NCBI RefSeq assembly: GCF_003391395.1
Contig: NZ_CP024190.1
Coordinates: 4,960,001-5,024,000, forward strand
Length of the DNA stretch: 64,000 bases
Reading direction: 5' to 3'
Origin: Mycobacterium marinum
Lineage (GTDB): Bacteria; Actinomycetota; Actinomycetes; Mycobacteriales; Mycobacteriaceae
Shown: one piece after another, positions 8,321 to 17,603 of the stretch
Layout of the letters: each line of letters opens with the position of its first letter
Position numbering within the stretch: position 1 is the first letter of the stretch
Notes under the pieces: model-generated
Seen by the model: only the letters and a program-made list of their open reading frames with translations
Database searches by the model: none
Told to the model about the DNA's origin: nothing
Made by a program: the position numbers and the translations under genes

Positions 8321-9463
8321 CTACTCGGACCTGACCCGGGTAAAGCGGTGTAGCACCCAGGCCAGCGGGATCGTGATGACCATGGTGGCGATGAACAGGT
8401 TCAGCATGGAGCCGGTGTACACCCGGTACCGGACCACGTAGACCATCGCGAATTCCATCGTCACCAGGTGGACCAGGAAGATCTCATAGGAGATTTCACC
8501 GAGCCAGACCATCGGCCGGCTGGCAAGCAGTTGGGAATACCAGCCCTGATCCCCCAGGGCCAATGGCGCTACGGCCAGCGTGGCGATCACGGTATAGAAG
8601 CAGGCTTTGACCACGGCTTCGGTCAGCGCCGAGGGCGACGTGGTGGGGGCACCCGCGATCGGCGTGGCGACGATGAAATAGCAGATGGTGGCCAATGGTA
8701 GCGCCGCGAGTGCATAGCATTGCACCTTCATCGCCTGTAGGACCGTCAGCAACATGCCGCCCAAGAACCAGGCGAGATAGCTGGGCAACCACAGGCGAGC
8801 TCCGTCGGGAAACAACGAAACGGTGTGTATCAGCACCAGCCAGCCCGGGGTGATGGTGGCCATCGCGAGCAACGCACCGACCACCAACTTCGGCTGCCAG
8901 CGGCGTCGGCTGATCACCACCAGCAGCAGGTAGGCCAGGAACGGGAGCAATACGTAGAAGGAGGCCTCCACCGCCAGGCTCCACATTTGGGTCAATCCCT
9001 GATGCAGGTATGAACCCAGGTACCCGTCGGTGTAGATCTGGGTCAGCGTGAGGTTGCGCACCAACCCCATCCAGCTGTGTCCGGGGTTCGGTCCGGCGAT
9101 GCGGTAGTGGTAGATCACGTAGGCGATCAGCACGACGACCACATAGGCAGGCATGATGCGGCGCACCCGGTGTGCCGTGTAGCGGCGCAATGAAGGCGGA
9201 GGAGCGCCGGTGACCGCGGAGTGCACCCACGGGCGGAACAGCAGGAAGCCGGATAGCACGAAGAAGATCGGCACGCCGATCTCCATCCGGGCCGACACCA
9301 GGCCCCAGTAGCCATGGGTGTACTTGCCGGTGGTGTAGGCCGCGTGGGTGGCGACCACCAGCAGTGCGGCGACCGCACGGATTCCGGTCAGCGACGCAAC
9401 CCGATCCACGTGCGAGATCTGCTCAAGTCCGCCTTGGGCGTCGGTGGCTTCGGGCAGGGTCAT
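8321..9463 (-). CDS. Acyltransferase family 3 membrane protein
   Basis: Polytopic integral-membrane acyltransferase (Acyl_transf_3, OafA/NodX-like), 380 residues, homologous to Rv1254. The conserved N-terminal segment reads SLTGIRAVAALLVVATHAAY, with the family's His in the first helix, and FFVLSGFLLFRPW follows. About ten hydrophobic segments are seen. Such proteins O-acylate sugars or lipids of the envelope (family knowledge); the target is unknown. Its ATG overlaps the deaD stop by four bases (ATGA), so it is translationally coupled to deaD. It converges on the PPE gene across 90 bp with no clear terminator. Confidence 0.88.
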   Translation of the reverse strand: MTLPEATDAQGGLEQISHVDRVASLTGIRAVAALLVVATHAAYTTGKYTHGYWGLVSARMEIGVPIFFVLSGFLLFRPWVHSAVTGAPPPSLRRYTAHRVRRIMPAYVVVVLIAYVIYHYRIAGPNPGHSWMGLVRNLTLTQIYTDGYLGSYLHQGLTQMWSLAVEASFYVLLPFLAYLLLVVISRRRWQPKLVVGALLAMATITPGWLVLIHTVSLFPDGARLWLPSYLAWFLGGMLLTVLQAMKVQCYALAALPLATICYFIVATPIAGAPTTSPSALTEAVVKACFYTVIATLAVAPLALGDQGWYSQLLASRPMVWLGEISYEIFLVHLVTMEFAMVYVVRYRVYTGSMLNLFIATMVITIPLAWVLHRFTRVRSE

Positions 9464-11175
9464 CCGAGGCGTTTCCGCCGAGGTTTGCCACCATCGTTGC
9501 GGCGCGCCTTGTACGCCTTATCGGCGGGGCGGTCGGGGCGAAGGTTGATCAACACACCCGAAATCCTGGTTTGTTCGAGCTTTTTCAGTGTTTCGCGGGG
9601 CAGTTTGACCGGCAGCTCCACCAGCGAGAAATCCGGCCCGATAGTGATGTGGCCGAAGTCGCTGCGGTGCAATCCGCCCTCGTTGGCGATGGCGCCGACG
9701 ATCGCGCCCGGACCGATTTTGTGCCGTTTGCCAACCGAGATGCGATACGTGCTGAAGGCGCCGCCGCTTCTGCGCCTCTCCGGACGTTCCTTGCGCTCAT
9801 TGCGGGGATGGCGCTCGCGCTGATCTGGTGGCGGATCGGGCGCCAGCAGGAATTCCTCGCCGTCGCGCGACTGCAATGCCAGCGCCGCAGCGATGTCAGC
9901 CATCGGGACGTTGTGCTCGCGCTCGTAGTCCTCGACCAGCCTGCGGAACAACTCGATGCCCGTATTGCTCAGCGCATGGGTGATGGAATCGGCGAACTTC
10001 GCCACCCGCTGGGCGTTGACGTCTTCCACGGTGGGCAACTCGGCCTCGGTCAGTGTTTGCCGAGTGGCCTTTTCGATCAGTTTGAGCAGGTGTCGCTCCC
10101 GCGGGGAGACAAACAACAATGCCGCACCCGAACGCCCGGCCCGACCGGTGCGCCCAATTCGGTGCACGTAGGACTCGGTGTCGTGCGGGATGTCGTAGTT
10201 GAGCACATGCGATATCCGCTCGACGTCCAGCCCGCGCGCGGCCACGTCGGTGGCGACCAGGATGTCGATGCCGCCGTCGCGCAGCGCCGTGATGGTTCGC
10301 TCGCGCTGTCCCTGCGGAATATCGCCGTTGATGGCCGCCGCGGAAAACCCTCGTGCCCGCAGCTTCTCGGCAACCTCCTCGGTGGCCTGTTTGGTGCGGA
10401 CAAACACGATCATCGCCTCAAACGGCTCGACCTCGAGCACCCGGGTAAGCGCATCCATCTTGCGCGGACCGGCCACCTGGATGTACCGCTGCGAAATATT
10501 TTCGGCGGTAGCGGTTTTCGCTTCGGATTTGACTTCCAGCGGATCGTGCAGATATCTAGTGGTGATTTTTCGGATTGCCGGCGGCATGGTCGCCGAGAAC
10601 AATGCGACCTGCTTGTATTCCGGGGTTTCGGACAGGATGCGTTCAACGTCTTCGGCGAAGCCCATGGTGAGCATCTCGTCTGCCTCGTCGAGCACCAAGT
10701 AGTCCACCCGGGACAGATCAAGCGTTCGTCGTTCCAGGTGGTCGATGACCCGCCCGGGTGTCCCCACCACAACCTGCGCGCCGCGCCGCAGACCGGCCAG
10801 TTGTATGGCATACGACGATCCGCCATAAACCGGAAGCACGTTGAGGCGCGATAGATGGGCGCCGTACCGACTAAACGCCTCAGCCACCTGAAGGGCCAGC
10901 TCGCGGGTGGGGGCCAGCACGAGCGCCTGGGTTGCGGTGCTGGTGGTGTCGATTTTGGACAGAATCGGGATCGCGAACGCCGCCGTCTTGCCGGTGCCGG
11001 TCTGCGCCAGCCCCACCACGTCGGAACCCGCCATCAGCGCGGGGATGGTAGCGGCCTGAATCCCCGTCGGGGACTCGTAACCGACGTCGGCGATTGCTCG
11101 CATGACCGACGGATGAATCTGTAGGTCGGCGAAGGTGGCAGGGGGTACCGCAGGCAGGTTTTCGGGGTTGGCCAT
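9460..11175 (-). CDS. deaD: ATP-dependent DEAD-box RNA helicase DeaD/CsdA
   Basis: RNA helicase acting in ribosome assembly, mRNA turnover and cold adaptation, 571 residues from ATG 11175 (MANPENLP), near the 563 residues of Rv1253. Motifs are visible in order: Q-motif, Walker A AQTGTGKT at 57-64, PTRELALQ, VLDEADEML, LFSATMP, and HRIGRTGRAGR. A basic linker precedes a DbpA-type RNA-binding domain (KIGPGAIVGAIANEGG). The reading frame stays open further upstream to 11382, but that stretch is only the 56-bp repeat array and is unlike any helicase, so it is excluded. It is coupled to the acyltransferase. Confidence 0.95.
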   Translation of the reverse strand: MANPENLPAVPPATFADLQIHPSVMRAIADVGYESPTGIQAATIPALMAGSDVVGLAQTGTGKTAAFAIPILSKIDTTSTATQALVLAPTRELALQVAEAFSRYGAHLSRLNVLPVYGGSSYAIQLAGLRRGAQVVVGTPGRVIDHLERRTLDLSRVDYLVLDEADEMLTMGFAEDVERILSETPEYKQVALFSATMPPAIRKITTRYLHDPLEVKSEAKTATAENISQRYIQVAGPRKMDALTRVLEVEPFEAMIVFVRTKQATEEVAEKLRARGFSAAAINGDIPQGQRERTITALRDGGIDILVATDVAARGLDVERISHVLNYDIPHDTESYVHRIGRTGRAGRSGAALLFVSPRERHLLKLIEKATRQTLTEAELPTVEDVNAQRVAKFADSITHALSNTGIELFRRLVEDYEREHNVPMADIAAALALQSRDGEEFLLAPDPPPDQRERHPRNERKERPERRRSGGAFSTYRISVGKRHKIGPGAIVGAIANEGGLHRSDFGHITIGPDFSLVELPVKLPRETLKKLEQTRISGVLINLRPDRPADKAYKARRNDGGKPRRKRLG

Positions 11176-11191
11176 CAAGACATGGAGTTTA

Positions 11192-11350
11192 GTGGGGATC
11201 GCAAGCCCGGCGACGCCGGGCGCCGCGGGTCGCCACCAACAATTCCCGTGGGGATCGCAAGCCCGGCGACGCCGGGCGCCGCGGGTCGCCACCAACAATT
11301 CCCGTGGGGATCGCAAGCCCGGCGACGCCGGGCGCCGCGGGTCGCCACCA
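11192..11350. repeat. 56-bp tandem repeat, 2.8 perfect copies
   Basis: Three head-to-tail units start at 11192, 11248 and 11304 with GTGGGGATCGCAAGCCCGGC; the first two are 56 bp and the third stops after 47 bp at 11350. Aligned bases are identical in all copies. Each unit contains the palindrome GCCCGGCGACGCCGGGC, able to form a strong hairpin. The array lies in the divergent deaD-lprE promoter region and starts 17 bp upstream of the deaD ATG. It looks like a VNTR (MIRU-type) locus. Confidence 0.92.
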
Positions 11351-11406
11351 GAAGAGGGTGATCGCGCGGCCACGCCTGCCACACCTGAGGGCCCCGCGAC
11401 GGTACG

Positions 11407-12003
11407 GTGCGCGGTGTGAAGTCGCTCCCGTGCCCAGTCGCGCCGCTTACCGGCGCGCTCGCATTGGTTGCCGCGACACTGACCGGTTGCGGCTCGGGAG
11501 ACTCGATCGTCGCCAAGACCCCAGAAGCCAGAACCACCACCTCAGCCGTCAATTCCAACGAACCGAATGCGGCCGACCCACCCCCGGCGGCCGCCGAGCC
11601 CCCGAGCAGCCCCGCGCCGGCCGACCCCTGCGCCGTCAACCTCGCCTCGCCCACCATCGCAAAGGTTGTTTCCGAATTACCCCGCGATCCGCGCAGTGAG
11701 CAGCCCTGGAATCCCGAACCGCTGGCGGGCAACTACAACGAGTGTGCCCAGCTGTCGGCGGTAGTCATCAGGGCCAACACCAACGGCGATAATCCGACCA
11801 CCAGAGCGGTGCTGTTCCACCAGGGCAAATTCATCCCGCAGGGCGTGCCCGATACCTACGGGTTCAACGGGATTGACACCTCGCAGTGCACCGGTGACAC
11901 GGTTGCGTTGACGTACGCCACCGGCATCAGCGGGTTGGGCAGCGTCGTGAAGTTCCGATGGAATGGCAACGGCGTCGAGCTGATCAGCAATAAGACCGGG
12001 TAA
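11407..12003 (+). CDS. lprE: Lipoprotein LprE
   Basis: Secreted lipoprotein of 198 residues homologous to Rv1252c. A hydrophobic signal segment ends in the lipobox LTGC, giving lipidated Cys about residue 28. A Pro/Ala-rich linker follows, then a conserved C-terminal domain with two Cys (DPCAVNL, SQCTGDT) that may form a disulfide. GTG 11407 is used because MRGVKSLPCP aligns with the M. tuberculosis N-terminus as I recall it; GTG 11416 is the alternative. It begins 57 bp after the repeat array and is followed 73 bp later by the nuclease-helicase on the same strand. Molecular function unknown. Confidence 0.85.
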   Translation: MRGVKSLPCPVAPLTGALALVAATLTGCGSGDSIVAKTPEARTTTSAVNSNEPNAADPPPAAAEPPSSPAPADPCAVNLASPTIAKVVSELPRDPRSEQPWNPEPLAGNYNECAQLSAVVIRANTNGDNPTTRAVLFHQGKFIPQGVPDTYGFNGIDTSQCTGDTVALTYATGISGLGSVVKFRWNGNGVELISNKTG

Positions 12004-12076
12004 CCAAACCGGCCGCACCCCTGAGCGCTAAGCCGCCGAGGCCGATGCAGATCGGTCTCGACCGGCCCTCATTAGA

Positions 12077-15000
12077 GTGGCTGCTGTGTTCGTCGCCGAC
12101 GACGTCGTCTTCTACAGCGCCTCGGATCTTGCTGCCGCCGCGCGGTGCGAATTCGCGTTCCTGCGCCATTTTGACTCGAAATTGGGCCGGGGTCCCGCCA
12201 TCTCCGCCGAGGACGATCTGCTGGCGCGCACCACCGAGCTCGGGAATGAACATGAAAGACGCACACTCGACCGGCTGCGCGACCAGTTCGGTGAGATCGC
12301 GGTCATCGGCCATCCGGCATACACCCTGGCTGGGCTGACAGCCGCCGCTGAGGCCACCCAACGCGCCATCGCCGACCGCGCGCCCGTGGTGTATCAAGCC
12401 GCGATGTTCGACGGCCGCTTCGTCGGGTTTGCCGATTTCCTGATTCGCGACCGCGAACGCTATCGGATCACCGACACCAAGCTGGCGCGCTCACCCAAGG
12501 TCACCGCGCTGATGCAGCTGGGGGCCTACGCCGATGCCCTGACCGGCGCGGGTGTACCGGTGGCCCCGGAGGCCGACCTGGAACTTGGGGACGGCACGGT
12601 GGTGCATTTCCGGGTCAGCGATCTGATCCCGGTCTACCGGGCCCAGCGTGCCGAGCTGCAGCGGCTGCTCGACGAGCACTACGCCGCGGACACCGCGGTG
12701 TGCTGGGACGACCACGGTGTGCGGGCATGTTTCCGCTGTGAGCTCTGCATCAAGGAGCTGCGTCGTCGCGATGATCTGCTGCTGGTCGCGGGGATGCGGG
12801 TCAGCCAGCGAGAAAAGCTGCTGGACGCCGGCATCACCACAATCGGCGGGCTGGCAAGCCACACCGGTGCGGTGCCCGAACTCTCAGCGAACGCCCTAGC
12901 CAAACTTGCCGCGCAAGCCAAAGTGCAAGTGCGGCAACGCAATACCGGTACACCGCAGTATGAGATCAGCGACCCGCAGCCGTTGGCGCTGCTACCCGAA
13001 CCAAATCCTGGCGATCTGTTCTTCGACTTTGAGGGCGATCCGCTGTGGACGGCGGACGGCCACGAGTGGGGCCTGGAGTACCTGTTCGGGGTGTTGCAAG
13101 CGGGAAAGAAGGGAGCCTTCCGCCCACTGTGGGCGCATGATCGCAGGGACGAACGCAAGGCGCTCACCGACTTTCTGGCTTTGGTGGCCAAACGTCGCAA
13201 GCGTCACCCCAACATGCACATCTATCACTACGCGCCGTATGAGAAGACGGCGCTGCTTCGGCTTGCCGGCCGCTACGGAGTCGGCGAGGACGCCATCGAT
13301 GATCTGCTCCGAAACGGAGTGTTGGTTGACCTATACCCTGTGGTGCGCAAGTGCTTTCGGGTTGGCGCAGAGTCGGTCAGTTTGAAGGCGCTCGAGCCGC
13401 TGTACATGGGGGCACAGCTACGTTCCGGCGAGGTCACCACCGCCACTGACTCGATCACTTCCTACGCCCGCTACAGCCAACTGCGTGCCGACGGGCGGTT
13501 GGATGAGGCCGCGACCGTGCTCAAGGAGATCGAAGACTACAACCACTATGACTGCCGCTCCACCCGCGAATTGCGGGACTGGCTGCTGATCCGCGCTTGG
13601 GAGGCCGGAGTCACACCGATCGGGGTGCAACCCGTTCCTAGGCGGGACGCGATCGAAGACCACGACGAACTGGCGGCAACGTTGTCGGATTTCGCCGGCG
13701 ACGCAGCGGCCGGCAACCGCACCGCCGAACAGACGGCGGTCGCACTGCTGGCTGCCGCCCGCGGCTATCACCGCCGGGAAGACAAGCCGTTCTGGTGGTC
13801 TCACTTCGACCGGCTGAACTATCCCATCGACGAATGGTCGGACAGCACAGACGTTTTCATTGTCGATCACGCCTCGGTCACCGTCACATGGCATACGCCT
13901 GCGCGAGCTCGCAAACCACAGCGACGAGTCCGATTGACCGGAGAGCTCGCACGTGGAGATCTCAAGACCAGCGTGTTTGCGCTCTACCAACCCCCGGCTC
14001 CGCCCAGCATGACCGCCGACCCCGACCTGCGAGCCGCAGGCCACGCCGAGATTGTGGAACTCGACGATCCGAGTCTGCCCACCGACGTGGTCATCCTTGA
14101 ACGGACCGGCGCAGACGGCGCGACCTTTCAGCAGCTGCCGTTCGCACTGACCCCCGGGCCACCGGTACCGACCAGGGCGTTGCGCGATTCCATCGAAGCC
14201 ACCGCCGCGGCCGCGGCCGCTGAGTTACCGCGGCTCCCCCGCACCGCGTTGATCGACGTGCTGCTGCGATGTCCGCCGCGCACCCGCAGCGCGGCGCCAC
14301 TACCGCGTAGCGGCGATACGGTCGCCGACATCACCGCCGCGGTGCTGGACCTGGATTCGTCCTACCTGGCGGTGCACGGGCCGCCGGGCACCGGCAAAAC
14401 CCACACCGCCGCGCGGGTGATCGGGCGACTGGTGCAAGAACATTGCTGGCGCGTGGGCGTGGTCGCGCAATCGCACGCCACCGTGGAAAACCTGCTGGAC
14501 TGCGTGATTGATGCCGGGCTCGACCCGGCACGAATAGCCAAGAAGCGTTACGACCACGGCGCACCCCGCTGGCAGGAGATCGACGGCAACCACTACGCGG
14601 CCTTCATCGCCGACCACCCAGGATGCGTCGTCGGCGGTACGTCCTGGGATTTTGCCAACGGCAATCGGGTGCCTCCGGGCAGTCTGGATCTGCTGGTGGT
14701 GGATGAAGCCGGCCAGTTCTGCTTGGCCAATACCGTCGCCGTGGCACCGGCGGCGGCGAACTTGTTGCTGCTGGGAGACCCGCAGCAGCTACCGCAGGTC
14801 AGTCAGGGTAAACATCCCGAACCCGTCGATGTCTCAGCACTGGAATGGCTGGTTGACGGCCAGCGCACACTACCCGAGGAGCGGGGATACTTCCTGGATC
14901 GCTCGTTCCGCATGCATCCCGCGGTCTGCCATGCCGTCTCGATGCTGTCCTACGCGGGCAAGCTGCATTCCCACACCGAGCGCACCACCGCGCGTCGGCT

Positions 15001-15493
15001 CAGCGCAAGCCCGCCCGGCGTCCACGTGCTTGCCGTCGAGCACCAGGGCAATTCGATCGAGAGCGCCGAGGAAGCCGAGGCGATCCTGGCCCAGATCCAG
15101 CGCCTACTCGGCTCGCCCTGGACCGACGAACACGGCACCCGCCCCCTGGCCACCCGCGACCTGCTGGTGCTGGCACCGTACAACGCCCAGGTGGCCCTGA
15201 TCCGGCAGCGACTGCTGTCCGCCGGCCTGAATGGGGTTCGGGTCGGCACCGTCGACAAGTTCCAGGGCGCGCAGGCCCCCGTCGTGTTCGTCTCGATGAC
15301 GGCCTCATCTGTGGACGACGTTCCCCGCGGAATCTCGTTTCTGCTCAACAGGAATCGCCTCAACGTCGCCATCAGTCGGGCGCAGTATGCCGCGGTGATC
15401 GTGCGCTCCGAGCTGCTGACCCGGTATCTGCCCGGCACACCGGCCGGCCTGGTGGATTTGGGCGCATTTCTGGCGCTGACCGAACCGGGCTGA
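12077..15493 (+). CDS. RecB-like nuclease / superfamily 1 helicase (TM0106 family)
   Basis: Large nucleic-acid enzyme, 1138 residues, homologous to Rv1251c. The N-terminal third resembles the TM0106 RecB-like nuclease family, with four Cys at about 208-222 (ACFRCELC plus one upstream) that could bind an Fe-S cluster. Next is an RNase H-like (YprB-type) segment starting FFDFEGDPLW and ending HYDCRSTRELRDW. The C-terminal half is an SF1 helicase: Walker A GPPGTGKTHT near 770, VVDEAGQF near 877, and GTVDKFQG plus NVAISRA near the end. The start may be GTG 12086 (MFVADDVV). It is likely a DNA repair or RNA-processing factor; role untested. Confidence 0.85.
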   Translation: MAAVFVADDVVFYSASDLAAAARCEFAFLRHFDSKLGRGPAISAEDDLLARTTELGNEHERRTLDRLRDQFGEIAVIGHPAYTLAGLTAAAEATQRAIADRAPVVYQAAMFDGRFVGFADFLIRDRERYRITDTKLARSPKVTALMQLGAYADALTGAGVPVAPEADLELGDGTVVHFRVSDLIPVYRAQRAELQRLLDEHYAADTAVCWDDHGVRACFRCELCIKELRRRDDLLLVAGMRVSQREKLLDAGITTIGGLASHTGAVPELSANALAKLAAQAKVQVRQRNTGTPQYEISDPQPLALLPEPNPGDLFFDFEGDPLWTADGHEWGLEYLFGVLQAGKKGAFRPLWAHDRRDERKALTDFLALVAKRRKRHPNMHIYHYAPYEKTALLRLAGRYGVGEDAIDDLLRNGVLVDLYPVVRKCFRVGAESVSLKALEPLYMGAQLRSGEVTTATDSITSYARYSQLRADGRLDEAATVLKEIEDYNHYDCRSTRELRDWLLIRAWEAGVTPIGVQPVPRRDAIEDHDELAATLSDFAGDAAAGNRTAEQTAVALLAAARGYHRREDKPFWWSHFDRLNYPIDEWSDSTDVFIVDHASVTVTWHTPARARKPQRRVRLTGELARGDLKTSVFALYQPPAPPSMTADPDLRAAGHAEIVELDDPSLPTDVVILERTGADGATFQQLPFALTPGPPVPTRALRDSIEATAAAAAAELPRLPRTALIDVLLRCPPRTRSAAPLPRSGDTVADITAAVLDLDSSYLAVHGPPGTGKTHTAARVIGRLVQEHCWRVGVVAQSHATVENLLDCVIDAGLDPARIAKKRYDHGAPRWQEIDGNHYAAFIADHPGCVVGGTSWDFANGNRVPPGSLDLLVVDEAGQFCLANTVAVAPAAANLLLLGDPQQLPQVSQGKHPEPVDVSALEWLVDGQRTLPEERGYFLDRSFRMHPAVCHAVSMLSYAGKLHSHTERTTARRLSASPPGVHVLAVEHQGNSIESAEEAEAILAQIQRLLGSPWTDEHGTRPLATRDLLVLAPYNAQVALIRQRLLSAGLNGVRVGTVDKFQGAQAPVVFVSMTASSVDDVPRGISFLLNRNRLNVAISRAQYAAVIVRSELLTRYLPGTPAGLVDLGAFLALTEPG

Positions 15494-15501
15494 GAACGCG
15501 C

Positions 15502-17391
15502 TCAGGGCGACGAGTGCCCGGACCCGGCGGCGTCGTCCTGGTCGGGGGCCGGCAAGAAGTCGGCGACCGGACGAAATCGGCGCCTGCCATCGACCCGGGC
15601 GCCATTGTGTTCGATCGGGGCAGCGTGACCGTCGGCGGCATCGTCGCGCCACTTTTCGAACCTGGCCGAGTGTGGTTGTTGCCCGCGGCCGGCCACCGCT
15701 GGCCCATTCCCGCTCACCCCGCTGAGGGGACGTCGGATTTCGGTGTGCCGGTGTGTCCCGACGGCAGGCTCCGGCCGCAGGACGAACTCGACATAGTCGT
15801 CATAGTCGTCTTGCTCGCCAAAGTCGTCTTGCTCGCCAAAGTCGCCATAGTCGCCATAGCCGTAGTCGCCGCGGTCGACATGGTCGTCATCGACGTGGCT
15901 GGCCCGATCGTGCGCGCGCACCAGCGCCGTGCGCGAGCGGACCAGGAACAGGGCGGCAATGATGCCGAACACGGCGATGAATGCGGGCAGCAGCATCGAT
16001 TGCGACATCGCCGCCGAGAACGGCGTGCGCACCACCTCAGGCAGTTGCAGCCCACCGTCGCCGCCGCTGAATCCGCGGTCTGCGTCGAACCCCGGCGGCA
16101 TCTCGGCGGTGATCCGCCACGTCATGAACGCAGCCATGCTGGCGCTGCCCAGTACCGCCCCGAGCTGGCGGGTGGCGTTGTAGACACCCGAGCCCGCACC
16201 GGCCAGATGCGCCGGCAGATTGCGAGTCGCGGTGGCGGCCAACGGAGACCAGACGAACGCCATCCCGGCACCCATCGCGGCAAACGGCAGCACCAGCCGC
16301 CAGACTGGCGTTTCGGGCGCCATTTCGATCGAAAGCCAGGTCATCGAGATCGCCAGCGCGGAGAAACCGAATCCCAGCACGGGCAGCGGATGCGACCGAT
16401 CCACCAGCATTCCGACCACCGGTGCGAGCACACCGCTGGCGAGCGCCACCGGAGCTATCAGCACCGCCGCCCGAGCCGGCGACAGCCCACACACCGACTG
16501 CGCATAAAACGTCAGCGGCAACATCGGCGCCGTCGTCGCGAATGCGGTGATCCCTACCCCGATGTTGCACAGGCTGAACTCCCAGTCCCGAAAGATCGCC
16601 AGCGAGATCAACGGCGCCCGATGGTTGAGCGCCTGCCAGTAGACGAACATCGCCATGAACCCCACACCGGCGACCAGCACCGCCCAGATCCACGGCGCCC
16701 AGTCCGCGGCCTGACCTTCCTGAAGCCCGAAAACCAGCAAGAACATGCCCGCCCCGGACAACCCGACTCCGATCAGATCGAAGCGCTGCGCGTGCACGGG
16801 CAGATCCGGGACCAGCAAATAGGCCACCACCAGGCCGGCCAGGCCGATGGGGATGTTGACGAAGAAAATCCACTCCCAGCCCAGACCGCTGACCAGGACC
16901 CCACCAATCAGCGGTCCGACCAGGCTGGCGACGCCGGCCGCGGCTCCCCACAGGCTCAGGGCGGCGCCGCGGCGGGTTGCCGGGAAGATGCGGGTGATGG
17001 TCGACAAGGTCTGCGGCGTCAGCAGCCCGGCACCGATGCCTTGCACCGTCCGAGCGGCGATCAGCATGGCGGCGGTGCCGGCCAGGCCACACCACATCGA
17101 TGCGGCGGTGAACACCGACAAGCCGATCAGGTAGAGGTTCTTGGGACCGAACCGGTCGCCGAGCCGGCCCGCCACCAGCAACACCACCGCATAACCCAGC
17201 AGGTAGGAGCTGGTCACCCAGACGACGTCGGCATAGCCGATATGCAGCTCAGCCATGATGGTCGGGTTGGCGATCGAGACGATGGTCGAGTCCAACATGA
17301 TCATGAAGAAGCCGATCATCATCGCCGACAGCGCGTTCCACGGGTTCCCCGAGTAGCCGTTGTCGAGCACTCGACTGGTCACCGCGGTCAT
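15502..17391 (-). CDS. DHA2-type MFS drug transporter with long acidic tail
   Basis: EmrB/QacA-like 14-helix proton antiporter, 629 residues, homologous to Rv1250. Motif A is seen as GRLGDRFGPK and motif C-like Gly/Pro-rich sequence in helix 5 (LVGPLIGGVLVSGLGW). ATG 17391 is chosen because MTAVTSRVLD follows GAGGTGCGTAC; the frame is open 38 codons further but lacks support. After the last helix comes a tail of about 120 residues, first rich in Asp/Gly/Tyr (GYGDYGDF, FGEQDD twice) then basic. The FGEQDD repeat is an exact 18-bp duplication at 15805-15840. It converges with the helicase gene, 8 bp apart. Confidence 0.9.
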   Translation of the reverse strand: MTAVTSRVLDNGYSGNPWNALSAMMIGFFMIMLDSTIVSIANPTIMAELHIGYADVVWVTSSYLLGYAVVLLVAGRLGDRFGPKNLYLIGLSVFTAASMWCGLAGTAAMLIAARTVQGIGAGLLTPQTLSTITRIFPATRRGAALSLWGAAAGVASLVGPLIGGVLVSGLGWEWIFFVNIPIGLAGLVVAYLLVPDLPVHAQRFDLIGVGLSGAGMFLLVFGLQEGQAADWAPWIWAVLVAGVGFMAMFVYWQALNHRAPLISLAIFRDWEFSLCNIGVGITAFATTAPMLPLTFYAQSVCGLSPARAAVLIAPVALASGVLAPVVGMLVDRSHPLPVLGFGFSALAISMTWLSIEMAPETPVWRLVLPFAAMGAGMAFVWSPLAATATRNLPAHLAGAGSGVYNATRQLGAVLGSASMAAFMTWRITAEMPPGFDADRGFSGGDGGLQLPEVVRTPFSAAMSQSMLLPAFIAVFGIIAALFLVRSRTALVRAHDRASHVDDDHVDRGDYGYGDYGDFGEQDDFGEQDDYDDYVEFVLRPEPAVGTHRHTEIRRPLSGVSGNGPAVAGRGQQPHSARFEKWRDDAADGHAAPIEHNGARVDGRRRFRPVADFLPAPDQDDAAGSGHSSP

Positions 17392-17603
17392 GTACGCACC
17401 TCGTTTCGGCTCCTGACGGTTGGTCTGAGGTCGCCCAGGAGTCCAGCGTGCATTATTCCGGGTGCGCCAAGGGGCCGTTCGGTCACCCAGGGGCCGCCGA
17501 ATCATTGCCGCGGGCGACTCTTGCCCGGTCCGTTACTTCAGTCGGTCTGCAATTCGCGCGCCGGGCGCTAGCCTGAAGGGAAGTCGTTCTCTAGAGAGGC
17601 AAC

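Noticed and set aside
11192..11350. Repeat array considered as a CRISPR or as coding sequence
   Set aside because: The 56-bp units are contiguous with no spacers, and the frames open across it encode only repeat translation unrelated to helicases or lipoproteins.
12491..14044. Several 100-210-codon minus-strand frames inside the nuclease-helicase gene
   Set aside because: The plus strand has a continuous 1138-codon frame with ordered nuclease and helicase motifs.
15514..17571. 685-codon plus-strand frame opposite the MFS gene
   Set aside because: The translation is low-complexity and Arg/His/Gln-rich, while the minus strand encodes a clear 14-helix transporter.
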